From the NCBI RefSeq assembly GCF_000276665.1, contig NW_004955437.1, forward strand, positions 3,485,862 through 3,549,861: 64,000 bases of DNA, written 5' to 3'. The first letter of the stretch is position 1. Every line of letters starts with the position of its first letter. Source of the DNA: Chinchilla lanigera. Lineage: Eukaryota > Chordata > Mammalia > Rodentia > Chinchillidae. The position numbers were made by a program, and so were the translations under genes. The notes beneath the pieces were generated by a model. It did no database searches and had not been told where the DNA came from. It worked only from the letters and a program-made list of their open reading frames with translations. This document shows positions 33,039 to 44,749 of the stretch, in pieces.

Positions 33039-33130
33039 GGCTGGGGATTTAGCTCAGTGGCACAGCGCCTGCCTGGCAAGTGTGAGGTCGTGAGTTCAAT
33101 TCCTGGTACTGAAAAAAAACCAAAAAAAAA
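33039..33130 (+). mobile_element. ID SINE, young
   Basis: Near-consensus ID with long A-tail. Flanked by 'aaaaataaattttg' type repeats (about 33023 and 33153), likely target duplications. Confidence 0.95.
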
Positions 33131-33540
33131 AAAAAAAAAACAAACACAAACAAAAATAAATTTTGGATTATTTCAAAGAAAAAGTTTATTGTACTTTAAA
33201 GAGGAGCAAAATGTAATGTGTAACATCTATTTGTATACCTTTGTGGGCACAAAGGAGAAAAAAACAATAGCATTTTTGGCCTGTGAACCAATCCTATGTA
33301 GAAAGAAAAATCTTGGCCACCTTAAATCCCCACCAGGGAAGGCTGACTCAGATCCACCAGTAACTATCTGCGGAATCTTGGCCTTCATTCAGTTTTTCCA
33401 TGTGTACATTTCAGGGTTTTCGACTAAAATGGTATTCCAATTCTAATACTTACATTTAGGATTACTTTTCAATGAACAAATAGCGTTTTGTAGTAACCAT
33501 GGACAACCATATTATCTGTGAATAAACAATTTTATTTCTT
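33131..33540. other. intron 1, unique
   Basis: No feature recognised beyond the SINE tail. Confidence 0.4.
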
Positions 33541-34559
33541 CTTTGCTACTTTAGATTTTTTTAAAAAAAATTTCTTGTCGTATCACACTGGTTAGAAATT
33601 CCAGTAGATGCCAAATAGAAATGGTGATGGTGGACATCTCACCTTGTTCCTGGCCTTAGAGGGAAAATGTATGTTCTTTCAGCAATCACTATTCAGCTAC
33701 TGGTTTCTTATAGATGCTGTTTATCAGACTGAGGAAGGGCCCATCTTTTCCCAGTTTGCTGAGATTTTATTAGCAAGGCATGTTGCATTTTATTAAATAG
33801 TTTCCCCACATCTACTGAGATGATCATCTAATGTCTTTTTTACTTTTTAATGTGCCATGTGACATTGGTTTTCAAATGTTAAATCAGTCTTACATACCCT
33901 GGACAAAACTCTTTTGGTTATTGTATTTTATTGTTTTTATATCTTGTTGGATTCAGTTTGCTAAAATTTTGCAACTATGTTCCTACAGGATATTGGTATA
34001 TAATTTCCTTTCCTTGCAATGAAATTGTCTGGTTTGGCCATGAGGGTAATACCAGCGTCACAGAGTGAGTTAACAATTTTATGGAAGAGCTGGAGTATAA
34101 CTGATGTTATGACTTCCTAAAATATTTGGTAGACACCTCAGGGAAGCCATTCAGGCCTATGGTTTTCTTTGTGGGAATTCAATTTCTTTAATAAGTAAAG
34201 CCCTTTTCAGGTTATCCATTTCTTCCAAGTGAGCGTTTGCATTTTATATCTTTCATGGATGCTTATTTTATAAGGATGCCTAATATACTGGTATAATGTA
34301 ATTCAAATTATTTTTTAATCCTTCTAATTATAAGATCTGTAGCTTTGTGACATACTTCATTACTGATACTGATAATTTGTATTTCTTTTTTCCTGATCAG
34401 TCAGCTTGAGCTAGATTCTGATAGTTTTATCAGTCATCTCAAAGAGCCAATTATTTCTTCACAACTATTTTCCTGTTTTCTAGTTCACTGACTTAGGCTT
34501 TTATCTTTAACCTATTTCTTCTGTTTTTGAGTTTCATTTTTTTGAGTTTCATTTTTTTC

Positions 34560-34727
34560 TTGTTTGTCTAGCACCCACCTCATACAGGGGATCGAACCCA
34601 GGGCACTCTTACCACTAAGCTGCACCTTTGACCTCTTTTATTTTGACACAGGTTCTTGTTAAGTTGCCTAGGCTGGCCTCAAGCTTGTAATCCTCCTGCC
34701 TCAGCCTCCTGAGTTTCTTAAGATAGA
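34560..34727 (-). mobile_element. B1-dID dimeric SINE inside L1
   Basis: 'gatcgaacccagggcactct' ID half then reversed B1 ending 'cctcctgcctcagcctcctg'. Confidence 0.8.
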
Positions 34728-34918
34728 AGCTGAGGACACTGATTTATGACTTTACTTCTCCAATACAGGCATTTGTTGCTGTAATTTTCCTTTGAGCACT
34801 GCATTAACTATGATCCACAAATTCATTATGATTTGTATTCAGTACAAAATATTTGCTAAATTCACATTCATTTTTCTTCAACCTATGGGTTCCTTAGAGA
34901 TGTGTTAGTTTCTAAATA

Positions 34919-35748
34919 GAGTAAAACCTTGGATTACAAGTAACTTCTGTAGGTATTCTACAAGACAAGCAGACAGTTCTAAAAAATTTTAACTTGATAA
35001 ACAAGCAACGGCTGGCAATGTGAGAAGTACATGATGCCAAACGTCACATGATCACCAACTGAGCCAGTGGTTCCTCTCACTCTCTTCTTCCCACTCACCC
35101 ATCTCTCTCTCCCTCTCCCTCTGTGGGACTATGGGTGACCGTCTCCCGACAGCAACAGGTTATGGAGGAAATCTCCTGTGCAGAGGAGGAGAATAAGGCA
35201 GGGAAATCCCTTATTTCAAATGAGATTAGGGAGATGTGTAAAATGTGGTAAACAGTGCAAAACTGTGTAGAAAAGCCACACCCAAATAAGGCTGTAGCAG
35301 TGTGAGCAATGAATCTAACAACACCACAATGTCGCATTTCTGTGAAATCCTCAAAAAGAAGCAAAAGCAAGTGTCACTGGGTAAGTTCCTTGTTAAAGTT
35401 GCACAAAATGAAAAACATTCCACTGAGCCAAAGGACAGCAGTGATTTCATTAGTGATAGTAAAAGTCGGCCTACACAATAACCCTCCTCTCTTCTCTCCC
35501 TCACCCCAGCCACAAAGGTTTCAGATGTTAAGGGCAGGTTAGGGGTGTTTTTCTTCATATTTTGTATTTTATTATTATGTATTGTATTACAGTATTATAA
35601 TCATGTTTATGTGAATATTTTGGGGTTGTAGAATGAAACCTCTCAGTTTTCATTATTTCTTATTGGGAAATTCACTTTGACATGCCAGTGCTTTGGATTA
35701 CGAGCACGTTTCAGGAAAGAATTATGCTCATAAACCAAGGTTTTATTG
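34919..35748. mobile_element. Tigger-like DNA transposon, internally deleted
   Basis: Ends form an inverted repeat: left 'taaaaccttggattacaag', and the right end reversed reads 'aataaaaccttggtttatg'. A TA precedes the left end and L1 sequence resumes after the right. About 830 bp, so too short for an intact pogo/Tigger transposase, and no long frame remains. The subfamily is not determined. Confidence 0.75.
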
Positions 35749-36500
35749 TGTTTAGGATTTTCCTAGGTACCTTTCTGTCACTGATTTTTAATTATCTTTG
35801 TTTGGAGTACATAATTTGTGACAAGTCACTTTAAAAGTCATTGACACTGTTTTATGAACAAAATGTGATCCTCACAAATGCCCTGTGTGCATCTGGAAAG
35901 TATGTATGTATGTATGTGCATTTCATCTGTTTTGGGTAAAATATATGTCAACTTGGTTTATAATATTGTTAAAGTCTTTACATCATATACATATATAGAC
36001 GCTCTTTACCAGATCAAGAAAGTCTGTATTATACCATCTACATATGATACTGTACAAATAAATCTATATAATATAAAGTTGTCCCACAGCTCACTGGTGC
36101 TCTATTCATTTCTTTCCAGCTTTCTTCCTGAGTTTATTCTAGATAGTCTATGTTGCTATGGATTCAGGTTTTCTAAATTTTTCTCCTGCACTATCTAATC
36201 TGCTATTAATCCCATGCAGTGTACAGTATTTTTCATCTCACACACTGTAGTTTTCACCTCTACATGTTCAATTTGGGTCCTATCTTCCACATATGTCTTT
36301 AACACTCTCAATCTTTGCTCTATTTTCTTGATCATATGGAATACAGTTATATGAACTGTTTCAATGTCTTTTGTCCCCTAATTCTATCATTGTTTCACTT
36401 CTGGGTCAGTTTCTATTGACTATTTTTCCTCTTGAGTTATATTTTCCTGCTTCTTTGCAAGACTGAGGAAGGGCCCAAATGTAAATTGTATTATGGTGAC

Positions 36501-36867
36501 TGTTATTGTGTCTGGATGTCTCCCCAAAGCCTCATGCAGTCATGGTCAGGCTTCTAGAGTTTATGGTCGATTCACAGTCCAATGCTGGGATTATGAGTGT
36601 GAGTGTTACACCCGCCCTGGGGCAGGTAGTTCACATACAATGTAAAGGAAGAAAAGAGGCTTGCTTCCCTTCCCTCTTTTTTTTTCTTGTTGCTTTTTCT
36701 GTTTTCTGCTGCCATAAACAGTTGTCCTCTGCCATGTGCCAATCTGCCTTGCAGCCAGCTGAGTATGGACTGAAACCTCCACAAACTGTGAGCTAAAGAA
36801 ACCTTGCCTTCCTTAATGCTGGGTGTTGGGTATTTTGTCCTAGCAATGAGAAAAAGTAACCAAGACA
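36501..36867 (+). mobile_element. MaLR-type solo LTR inside L1
   Basis: Starts TGTTATTGTGTCTGG and ends CCAAGACA. Perfect 5-bp duplications gtgac lie at 36496-36500 and 36868-36872. Same family as 11987-12357. Confidence 0.88.
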
Positions 36868-37566
36868 GTGACTGTTAGGTATTTTTGTATTCCTATAAAT
36901 ATTGAGCTTCTCTGTGGGATGTAGTTAAGTTACTACTTGGAAACAGTCCAATCCTTTCAGAGGCTTGCTTGTAGGGAGGATCAGAGCAGCCTTCGGTCGA
37001 GGGCCTCCTTTGCCCCACTGGTAAGGCAATCCCTTCTGAGTACTCTTCCTCATTCCTGTGACTTAGGAGGTTATCCTGGTCCAGTCGGTGAGAGCACAAA
37101 CTATTCTTGACCCTGAAAGACAAGCAGGGATAGTTGCCTGTAACGCTTTTGTGTGGTCCCTTCTCTGGCTGTGGGCAGTTTCTATACATGTTCACTCACC
37201 AATACGCATGAGAACCCTTAAGGGGACTGCAGACTGCTGGAGCTCTCTCCTTGTATAGCTCTCTTCTCTCCAAAATTTAGCCATCTTGCCCTTCCTGGAC
37301 TCAACTCAGAGGTCTCTGGGCTCTGCCTGGGGTCTCCTTTCTTACCCTGCAGACTGGAACCCCCTCTAGGCAGTAAGCTAGCATAACCGTAGGCTTCACC
37401 TGTTTGCTGTTTTTACTTTCTCAGGGCTCATTGCCCTGTGCTGTCTGTTGTTCTTCATTTGAAACTGTTGCTTCATATATTTTGTCTGGGGTTTTTGTTT
37501 ATTTTGCGCAACAATCCAAGGAATTACATCCAATCTTCATTAATGCCATCATGGCCAGAAGAACAA

Positions 37567-38055
37567 GTTCATGAGTACATTTTTAAGCCAGAAAAAGGAG
37601 ACACCATAAAAAGACACATGTACTACAAGTGGAGTTTCAACAGGGAAAAATGTGTCTTATAAAATAAACACCATTGCACAAATTTTGACAGTCTGAAATT
37701 TGAAGGAAATAAAATTTTCCATGATGTTACAAAGTCATAGCCTGTAACTACTAATAAAAAATTCTCTCTCCTAAAATAGAAGGTACTTTATTTTTTAAAA
37801 GCAGTCAAGACTAAGGTTTTTATGCATATTTCTAGAAAACTGGGTTTCTAGAAATCTTTTATTTCATTAATCTACATAATGGTTACTTTAAACTTTACAA
37901 GCAAAGAATGAAAAATTGTGTGTTTATATTTCCAAGAGAGCATTTAATAAGCATCACAATTTATGGCAAAAACTATAGAGCATATCAATATAGTGAGATT
38001 TTAGCACTCTATAAACTAGAAGGAAAATCCCCAAACTATTTAGAACACAAATACT
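37567..38055. other. intron 1, AT-rich
   Basis: No feature recognised. Ends with the target sequence gaacacaaatact. Confidence 0.4.
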
Positions 38056-38140
38056 GGGCCGGGGATATACCTCAGCGGTACAAGCACCTGCCTGGCAAGC
38101 ACAAGGTCCCGAGTTCAATTCCCGGTACCAAAAAAAAAAG
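38056..38140 (+). mobile_element. ID SINE, young
   Basis: Near-consensus ID. The 13-mer gaacacaaatact stands before it and again after its A-tail, a clear target duplication. Confidence 0.95.
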
Positions 38141-38725
38141 AACACAAATACTTTGCAATGGCACTTAAAAATAACCCATGAACATCTATCACCAAACCAC
38201 AGAACTTGCTTCTCAGTATGCCTCGTTAAACTTTTAACTAGTTCTAGCACCCTTTGCAGGTCTCTGGCCTTAAAAAAAAATAATTTCCTAAGGAAACAAT
38301 ATATACAGATGCAAAGAAACTGACAAACTGGGGCAAAGAAGGCAGTAAAGAACTCTGCTTAGATGACTTCCTTTCCCCTTCCCCAAATCACTTTCCAACA
38401 GAGTGGTTTCTGCGGCTCAGACTACATGGTCTGGCTCTTTGTCTTCAAGCTACTCTGCTACTATTCACTACACCTACCAACAGCCATGATGCAAACTCCC
38501 AAGGTTTCATATTCAGGTTCTAAGGAAAGTCCTAAGCTAGGGCATGAGGGAGAAGCTTTCCATGGATATTGAGAATGCAGATGAGAGACTGAATGAAATG
38601 GGTTGAACAGAATAGAGAAATCAGAATATTAAAGCTCACACTGGCTCTTCTACCCCTACCTTGTATCCCAGCTCCTCACCTTCACACCTCCTTCCTGTTA
38701 AGTCTGGCAACTCTGGTGTGTTGTT
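38141..38725. other. intron 1, unique
   Basis: No feature recognised. Confidence 0.4.
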
Positions 38726-38822
38726 TGTTTTTGAGACAGGGTCTCCCTAAGTCACTAAGCTTGAACTTGTGATCCTCCTACAGAGAGCTGGGAATCCAGG
38801 TGTGTGCCACCAACTCTGATTT
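38726..38822 (-). mobile_element. B1 SINE fragment
   Basis: 'tttgagacagggtctcccta' to 'aggtgtgtgccaccaactc'; central part lost. Confidence 0.75.
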
Positions 38823-39269
38823 TTAGCTATAGAAATTAGGGTTGCATCTTGAGTTAAGTTATTCTACTAGCCAAAACTTAGAGACTTAATTTTAAAGAAT
38901 ACTTTAGGTTCACAGCAGAAGTAAGCAGAGTAACAGGAAACTCCCAAAAGCCTGCTGTTTGCCTTGAGTTTCCTGAAATATCAGTATCAGGCACCAGTGT
39001 GGTGCGTTCGTTACAAGTGACAGACTTCATTGACAGTCGTAATCAATGAACCTACACCTTTGTTACCCAAAGTCCCCAGTGCACATTAGAATTCAGTCTT
39101 GGTGTTGTACATTCTGAGTCTGGGCAAATGTATAATGATGTGTACCCACCCCTCCCTCTCATCTAGCTCCCTGCAACCACTACCTTCATAGTGCTGCCAT
39201 TGCTTTTATTTTTCCAGACTGTCCTATAGTGGGAAGCACAAAGTATGTAGCTTCTTCAGATTGGCTTCT

Positions 39270-39430
39270 TTCGCCGGGAGTGGTGGCACACGCCTGTCAT
39301 CCCAGCACTCGGGAGGCTGAGGTAGAAGACTCTTTGCGAGTTCGAGACCAGCCTGGGCTACAAAGTGAGCTCAAGGCCAGCCTGAACTGCACAGCGAGAC
39401 CCTGTCTCAAAAAGACAAAACAACAACAAC
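39270..39430 (+). mobile_element. B1 SINE inside L1
   Basis: Full sense B1 with (CAA)n tail. Flanked by cagattggcttcttt and cagactggcttcttt, a 15-bp duplication with one change. Confidence 0.95.
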
Positions 39431-39892
39431 AACAAAAAACAGACTGGCTTCTTTCACTTAGGGATATGCATTTAAGGCTCCTTTACGTCATTTAATGGCT
39501 TCGTAGCGTATCTGTTTTTTAGTCCTGAATAGTATTTCACTGTCTAGATGTACCATGGTGTATTTATCCATTTCCTGCTGACAGACATCTTAACTGCTTC
39601 CAAGTTTTGGCAATTATAAAAAAATTTGCAATAAATGTCTGTGTAAACATTTCTGTGTGAATATGTGTTTACACTCATATGAGTAAGTACCAAGGAACAG
39701 GACTGTTGGATTATATGGCAAGAATATATTTAGTCTTGTAAGAAACTGCCAAGCTGTCTTCCAAAGTGTCTGTACCGTTTTGCATTCCCACCAGCGCTCC
39801 ATGAAAATTCCTGTTGCTCTACATGCTCAGCAACATTTGGTGTTGCTAGTACGTTGGGCGTTAGCCACTCTATTGAGTGTGCTGTGGTGTTA

Positions 39893-40520
39893 TGGGCAGC
39901 TATGTCAGAGAACAATTATAGGCAGTCAGACAGGGCCAGGCCCTCGAAGAAGCCAGTGCAGAAGGTAAGATGCCTTGCAACTGCGAGGGAGACAGGCACC
40001 TCTGCTGTGGGCCAGACCTCGATGAAAGATAAAACAAATGCACCCACATACTTCCTAAGGATAAACATCAGGGAATATCAATAGAATATCAATTCTAAAT
40101 AGGTATCAATCGCCTGCAAAAGCCAAGATGGGCCACTAACCTAAGCCCCTACAGGAAAAGCCCCTATTCTGTATTCATGCCCGCTTGCTATGACTTGCTT
40201 CCCCACGTGATCCTGATTTAATCAATTTTACCTGAGCAATTCTACATAGTTTTGTCCCACCTCGTGCCCACCTTGCAATTTCCCATTTTCCCCACCTTGG
40301 ACCCACTTCGTGGTTTTGCTTTATAAAATCCCTGGGAAAAGCACGGTCCTTGGCAACCCATTTAGGACCCCTTCCGTCGCTCTCTCAGACAGAAGCATTC
40401 TTTCCCCCAATAAATACATTCTGCTCTTAACCTCTGTTGTTCCTAAAATTCATCCTTTGATTTCAGAGAACATGAACTCGTCCCAGATATCCAGCAGGCT
40501 AGGAGTTTCTCTCCCCTGTA
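39893..40520 (+). mobile_element. solo LTR, ERV family A (copy 2), inside L1
   Basis: About 628 bp, starting near TGGGCAGCTATG. Carries 'gctttataaaatccctgg' (TATA-like) and AATAAA. L1 sequence resumes directly after it. Sister of 28696-29282. Boundaries are uncertain by several bases. Confidence 0.75.
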
Positions 40521-40870
40521 TCGTGGCATCTCATGCTTGTTTTAACTTGCAATTCCCTAATGGCATATGATGCTGACCATCTTTTCATGTGCTTGTTTGC
40601 CATCCGTATGTGTTCTCTGGTGAGGTATCCAAATTTCCATTTTTTAATTGGCTTACACCTTATTGTTGAGTTTTAAGAGATTTTTGCATACTTGGGATAA
40701 CAGTCCTTTACCAGATATGTCTTTGGCTAATATTTTTTTCCCAGTCTATAGTTTGTTACTTCATTCTCTTGATAGGGGTTCTTTCCCACAACATTTTTCA
40801 TATAAACAGCATTTTTCATATAAATTTTCCATACAATCATAATGTATATATTTTGTATTCTACTTCTTTT

Positions 40871-40970
40871 AACTTATATATATATATTCCTTGTATATAA
40901 TAAGGAATAATATATATTATTGTATATATTCCTTATATATATTTCATATATATGTATGTATGTTTAAATG
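40871..40970. repeat. (AT)n-rich low-complexity tract
   Basis: Runs of atatat with ccttgtatat interruptions. It separates two L1s that face away from each other. Confidence 0.8.
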
Positions 40971-41247
40971 TTACTGTTGGCCTCATAACCATAGTTTTAA
41001 ATTATTATAATCTATTGATTGTTCCCCAAACTGACCAATGAAATTCTGGTCAAAAGCTGAGCTGACTTTGTTATAGAAATTAGCAGGCTGATCCTCAAGT
41101 TCGTATGGTTTTGTAAGGGACTCAAAGTAACCAAAGCTACCTTAGAAGTTCATGATTTCAAAATTTAATACACAGTTACAGTAGTCAAGACTATGCAATA
41201 CTGGCATAGATCAATGGAAGAGAATTGAACATTAAGAAATAAACTAT

Positions 41248-41423
41248 CGGCTGGGCGTGGTGGCACATGCCTGTAATCCCAGCACTCAGGAGGCTGAGGC
41301 AGGAGGACTGCTGTGAGTTCGAGACCAGCCTGGGCTACAAAGTGAACTCAAGGCCAGCCTGAACTGCATAGTGCGACCCTGTCTCAAAAAGACAAAACAA
41401 AAACAAAAACAAAAACAAAAAGC
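41248..41423 (+). mobile_element. B1 SINE inside L1
   Basis: Full sense B1 with (CAAAAA)n tail. 'aagaaataaactat' is repeated on both sides. Confidence 0.95.
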
Positions 41424-41617
41424 CCCAAGAAATAAACTATTAATTTATAGTCAATAAATTTTTTAAAAAGTGCCAGGACAATTGAAAGGTGAGAGGAATA
41501 ATCTTTTCAACAATGGTGCTAGTTCAACTAGAACTCTATATGTAAGAGATTAAAACATTGAATGTCCTATATGCTTTACACATAAAGTAATTCAGAGTAG
41601 ATCAAAGACCTAAATGA

Positions 41618-41842
41618 AGCAGGAGGATTGCAAGTTTAAGCCCAGTCTGGGCAACTTAGTGACACCTTCTCTCAAAATAAAAAATAAATTAATAAAAAGG
41701 CTGGGGATGTAGCTCTGTGGTAGAGTGCTCCTGGATTCAACCCTTCAGTATTGTAAGAAAAAAAAGAAAAGAAAAGAAGAAAGGGCTGGGAATATAGCTC
41801 AATATGAAGGCCCTGGATTCTATCTCCAGTAATGGGGGGTGG
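41618..41842 (+). mobile_element. B1-dID followed by another ID-like module
   Basis: A 5'-truncated B1 half, an ID half at about 41698-41755 and a further worn ID copy at about 41783-41842. Confidence 0.7.
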
Positions 41843-42009
41843 GTAAAGTGTAAGATATAAAATTTAGAATTCTTAGAAGAAAACATAGGAGTAAATTTTT
41901 GCTGACCTTGGATTAGGCAGTGGATTCTTATGTGAAGCTGAGGGTACAAGCAACAGAAGCATAAACAGATAGATTGGATTTCATCAAAATTAAGTTTTGT
42001 AGCTGCCAT

Positions 42010-42166
42010 CAAGAAAGAAGGAAAAGGCAGGGAGAAAGGAAGTGGGGTGGGGGACAGAGGAAGGAGGAGGAGGAGAAAGGAAGGGAGGGAGGGTTGAGGG
42101 AGAGAGGGAGGCTGGGGAAAGGTAAGATAGAAGGGAGGGAGGGAAGGAAGGAGAAAAAGAAAAAGA
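42010..42166 (+). repeat. polypurine (GGA/GAAA)n tract
   Basis: About 155 bases almost wholly A and G, with few C/T breaks. Includes the G-quadruplex motif GGGAGGGAGGGTTGAGGG at 42083-42100. Confidence 0.9.
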
Positions 42167-42252
42167 GGGCTAAGGATGTAGCTCAGTGGTAGAGTGCTTG
42201 CCTAGCATGCACAAGGACCTGAGTTCCATCCCCAGTACCACCAAAAAAAAAA
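42167..42252 (+). mobile_element. ID SINE, older subtype
   Basis: 'agggctaaggatgtagctca' to 'ttccatccccagtacc'; A-tail. Confidence 0.9.
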
Positions 42253-42324
42253 GGAGGAAGAGGGGAAAGAAAGTGAAAGGATAAAGTATAGAATGAGGGA
42301 AAAAAAAACCTGTAAACCGCACTT

Positions 42325-42476
42325 TGTTTTGTTTTGTTTTGAGATAGGGTCTTACTATGCAGTTCAGGCTGGCTTTGAATTTACTATGTAGCCCAGACTG
42401 GCCTCAAATTCACAATGATCCTCTTGCCTCAGCCTCCCAAGTGCTGGAATAAAAGGTGTAAGCCACCATGCCTGGC
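42325..42476 (-). mobile_element. B1 SINE
   Basis: Reversed B1 with internal duplication, ending 'gtaagccaccatgcctggc'. Confidence 0.9.
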
Positions 42477-42789
42477 ATCACACCATACTTTTGACAATGG
42501 GATCTGTATCTAAAATATATTAAGAATACGGTGCAATTTAAAAATGGGCAAAGGCCTTAGACATTTCTCCAAAGAAGATGTACAAATGGCCATAAGCACA
42601 TGTGCTCAACATCCAAGTAATTAAGGACATGCATATGAAAATCACAGTGAGACACCATTACACACCCACCAGGATGGCTATTTTTAAAACAACAGTAAAT
42701 TATTGAGAAAGATGCTAGCAGGAACGCAGAATGGCGCAGCTGCTTGGAAAAGTCTGGTAATTCTTCAAAAACTTAAACTGACATTGTGG

Positions 42790-42960
42790 TTACCCCTGTG
42801 ATCGCAGCTACTCGGGAGGCTGAGGCGAGAGGATCATGATGAGTTCCAGGCAAGCCAGGGCACCTCAGCAAGATTCCAGCTTCCCAAAAGGAGGAAGACG
42901 AGAGATGTGCATCGGGGCAGAGCCCTTGCCTGACATGTGCAATAATAACAACAATGCTGC
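42790..42960 (+). mobile_element. B1-dID dimeric SINE
   Basis: 'gatcgcagctactcgggagg' B1 half, then 'gagatgtgcatcggggcaga' ID half; worn. Confidence 0.7.
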
Positions 42961-42996
42961 TATTTCATGCAACAATTCCATTTTTAAGTGAATCAC

Positions 42997-43090
42997 CTGG
43001 GCCAGGGATATAGCTCAACAGCACGGAGCCTGCCTGGCAAGCACAAGGTTCTGAGTTTGATTCCTGGTACCCGCTCCTCCAAAAAAAAGT
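42997..43090 (+). mobile_element. ID SINE
   Basis: 'gggccagggatatagctcaa' to 'gattcctggtaccc'. 'aagtgaatc' stands on both sides. Confidence 0.92.
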
Positions 43091-43624
43091 TACAATTAAG
43101 TGAATCCCCAAGAAAAAATGAAAATATATGTCCACTCAAAAATCCATACACAAAAGTTCAGAAAAACATTTTAATAACGAAAGAGTAGAAATAATCCAAA
43201 TGTCCATTAACTGATAATGGATAAACAAAATGTGGCAGATTCATATAATGAAATATTACTCAGTAACAAAGTACTAATACTATGAGTGAGCCTTGAGAAC
43301 ATTACCTAGATGAAAGAAGGCAGCACAGAAAGGCCGCACCATGCATCAGAAGACCTGGAACAGGTACATTCAGAGATGTGAGGGGCCTCGTGCTGTCCAG
43401 GGCTCAGGAGCGGGGTGGAGAGGGCCCACACATGGGCACTGCTCACATGCTATGAACTGGGGTAGTAATAACAGCTGCACAGCTCAATGGGTATGTTGGA
43501 AACCCGACTGCAAACTTTTATCAGGTGAATGTTATAAAACTATTCTGTTGAATGGATGGGCCATAATTCACACATACATTGCTTCCCTACTAACATGCTA
43601 TGAAGATTTTTGTGTCTATGCTTT

Positions 43625-43651
43625 ATCATATCATATCATATCATATCATAT
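43625..43651. repeat. (TCATA)n microsatellite
   Basis: Five perfect pentanucleotide units. Confidence 0.92.
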
Positions 43652-43755
43652 AATTAGGAGTAAGTTCTTGAAATAATCTTAAATTAGAATTCTGGCTTGA
43701 CACAGCAAGCTTCAACTACACCGCACCTCAGTTTCCCATCTAAAACATGAAGTTA

Positions 43756-43870
43756 GGGGCTGGGAATTTAGCTCAGCGGCAAAAGCGCCTGCCTGGCAAG
43801 CGCAAGGTCGTGAGTTCGGTTCCCGGTACCGGAGAAAAACCAAAAAAAAAAAAAAAATAATAATAATAAA
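43756..43870 (+). mobile_element. ID SINE, young
   Basis: Near-consensus ID with a long A/AAT tail. aaaacatgaagtt is repeated on both sides. Confidence 0.95.
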
Positions 43871-44044
43871 ATAAAACATGAAGTTGAACATTATTTACAA
43901 CTCAGGATTTTCAGCATTAAAGTAACACATGTAAAGCACTTTGCACAGTGCCTCTCACAAAGACAAATAAATACTTATTTGTCTCTGCACACTGACTCTT
44001 ACAAAAATAAATACTTATTTACTTTGTTTTGTTGTGGTGGTGGT

Positions 44045-44182
44045 GGTTTTTTTGTTTGTTCTGAAACAGGGTTTCTCTATGTAGGCCTTGAACTCACTGT
44101 CTGGCCTCAAACTCATGATGATCTTTCTGTCTCAGCCTCCCCAGTGCTGGGATTACAGGTGTGCACCACCATGCTGGGCTAA
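44045..44182 (-). mobile_element. B1 SINE, shortened
   Basis: Reversed B1 lacking part of the internal duplication. Confidence 0.85.
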
Positions 44183-44194
44183 AATACAATATTT

Positions 44195-44382
44195 ATTTGT
44201 TTGTCTGTGATACTAGAGATTGAATCCAGGGCCTTGGCACTGAATTACATCCTCAAACTTGTTTTTAAAGACAGGGTCTCACTGAGTTGCTAAATTGCCC
44301 AAGTTGGGCTCAGACTTATGATCCTCCTGTCAGCCTCCCAGTGGCTGAGATTATAAGTGTACACCACAACACACCTGGCCCA
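44195..44382 (-). mobile_element. B1-dID dimeric SINE
   Basis: 'gattgaatccagggccttgg' ID half, then reversed B1 ending 'acaccacaacacacctggc'. Confidence 0.8.
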
Positions 44383-44451
44383 GTTTTGTTACTTTCTTAA
44401 GATGGTTTCCAAAAGGGGTATGACTGGTCAGAACCCATGAACATCTTACAG

Positions 44452-44749
44452 TGTGAATCTGGAACATCCCAAAGGCCCATGTGTTGAAGGTCTGGTCACA
44501 GCCTGTGGAGCGACAGGGTGGTGGGCTCTGCGGGAAGCTGAGTCACTGTATGACACCGGGGCCTAGCATGGAGGGGAGGAGCTCTGTCCCACCATGTGCT
44601 CCCTGCCAGGATGCTCTGCCTTGCAACAAAAGCCAGAGAACCAAGTACCCACAGACCAAAACCTCTGAAACCATGAGCCCAAAGAAGTCTTTTCTCCTTA
44701 TAAGTTGATTATCTCAGAGATTCGATCACAGCCCAGGGAAGCTAATACA
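44452..44749 (+). mobile_element. MaLR-like LTR
   Basis: Starts TGTGAATCTGGAAC; 'aaaggcccatgtgttgaagg', 'cctctgaaaccatgagccc' and 'agctaataca' match a common LTR with the MaLR layout. A possible tacag duplication lies at 44447-44451 and 44746-44750. Confidence 0.6.

Larger units (their letters stand above)
33541..37566 (-). mobile_element. L1 LINE, ORF2 to 5' end, with insertions
   Basis: On the minus strand the order runs from the 5' UTR end (near 37566, 'catcatggccagaaga') through 36868-37566 and 35749-36500 into ORF2 (about 33541-34918). It is interrupted by a MaLR LTR, a Tigger-like element and a B1-dID. Target duplications and the resumption of L1 sequence after each insert show the L1 is the oldest layer. 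All frames are broken. Confidence 0.8.
38880..40870 (-). mobile_element. L1 LINE 3' part, with B1 and LTR insertions
   Basis: Read on the minus strand it is continuous L1M ORF2 end and 3' UTR. Diagnostic plus-strand blocks are 'ggttcacagcagaagtaag', 'ggatatgcatttaaggctc', 'cattcccaccag' and 'ccctaatggcatatgatg'. Interrupted at 39270-39430 and 39893-40520. Confidence 0.85.
41015..43665 (+). mobile_element. L1 LINE 3' part, plus strand, heavily interrupted
   Basis: Sense L1 ORF2 end to 3' UTR in consecutive pieces (41015-41247, 41424-41617, 41843-42010, 42477-42789, 43091-43665). Blocks such as 'caatactggcatagatcaa' and 'taacgaaagagtagaaataa' are recognisable. B1, B1-dID and ID SINEs fill the gaps. 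Confidence 0.8.
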
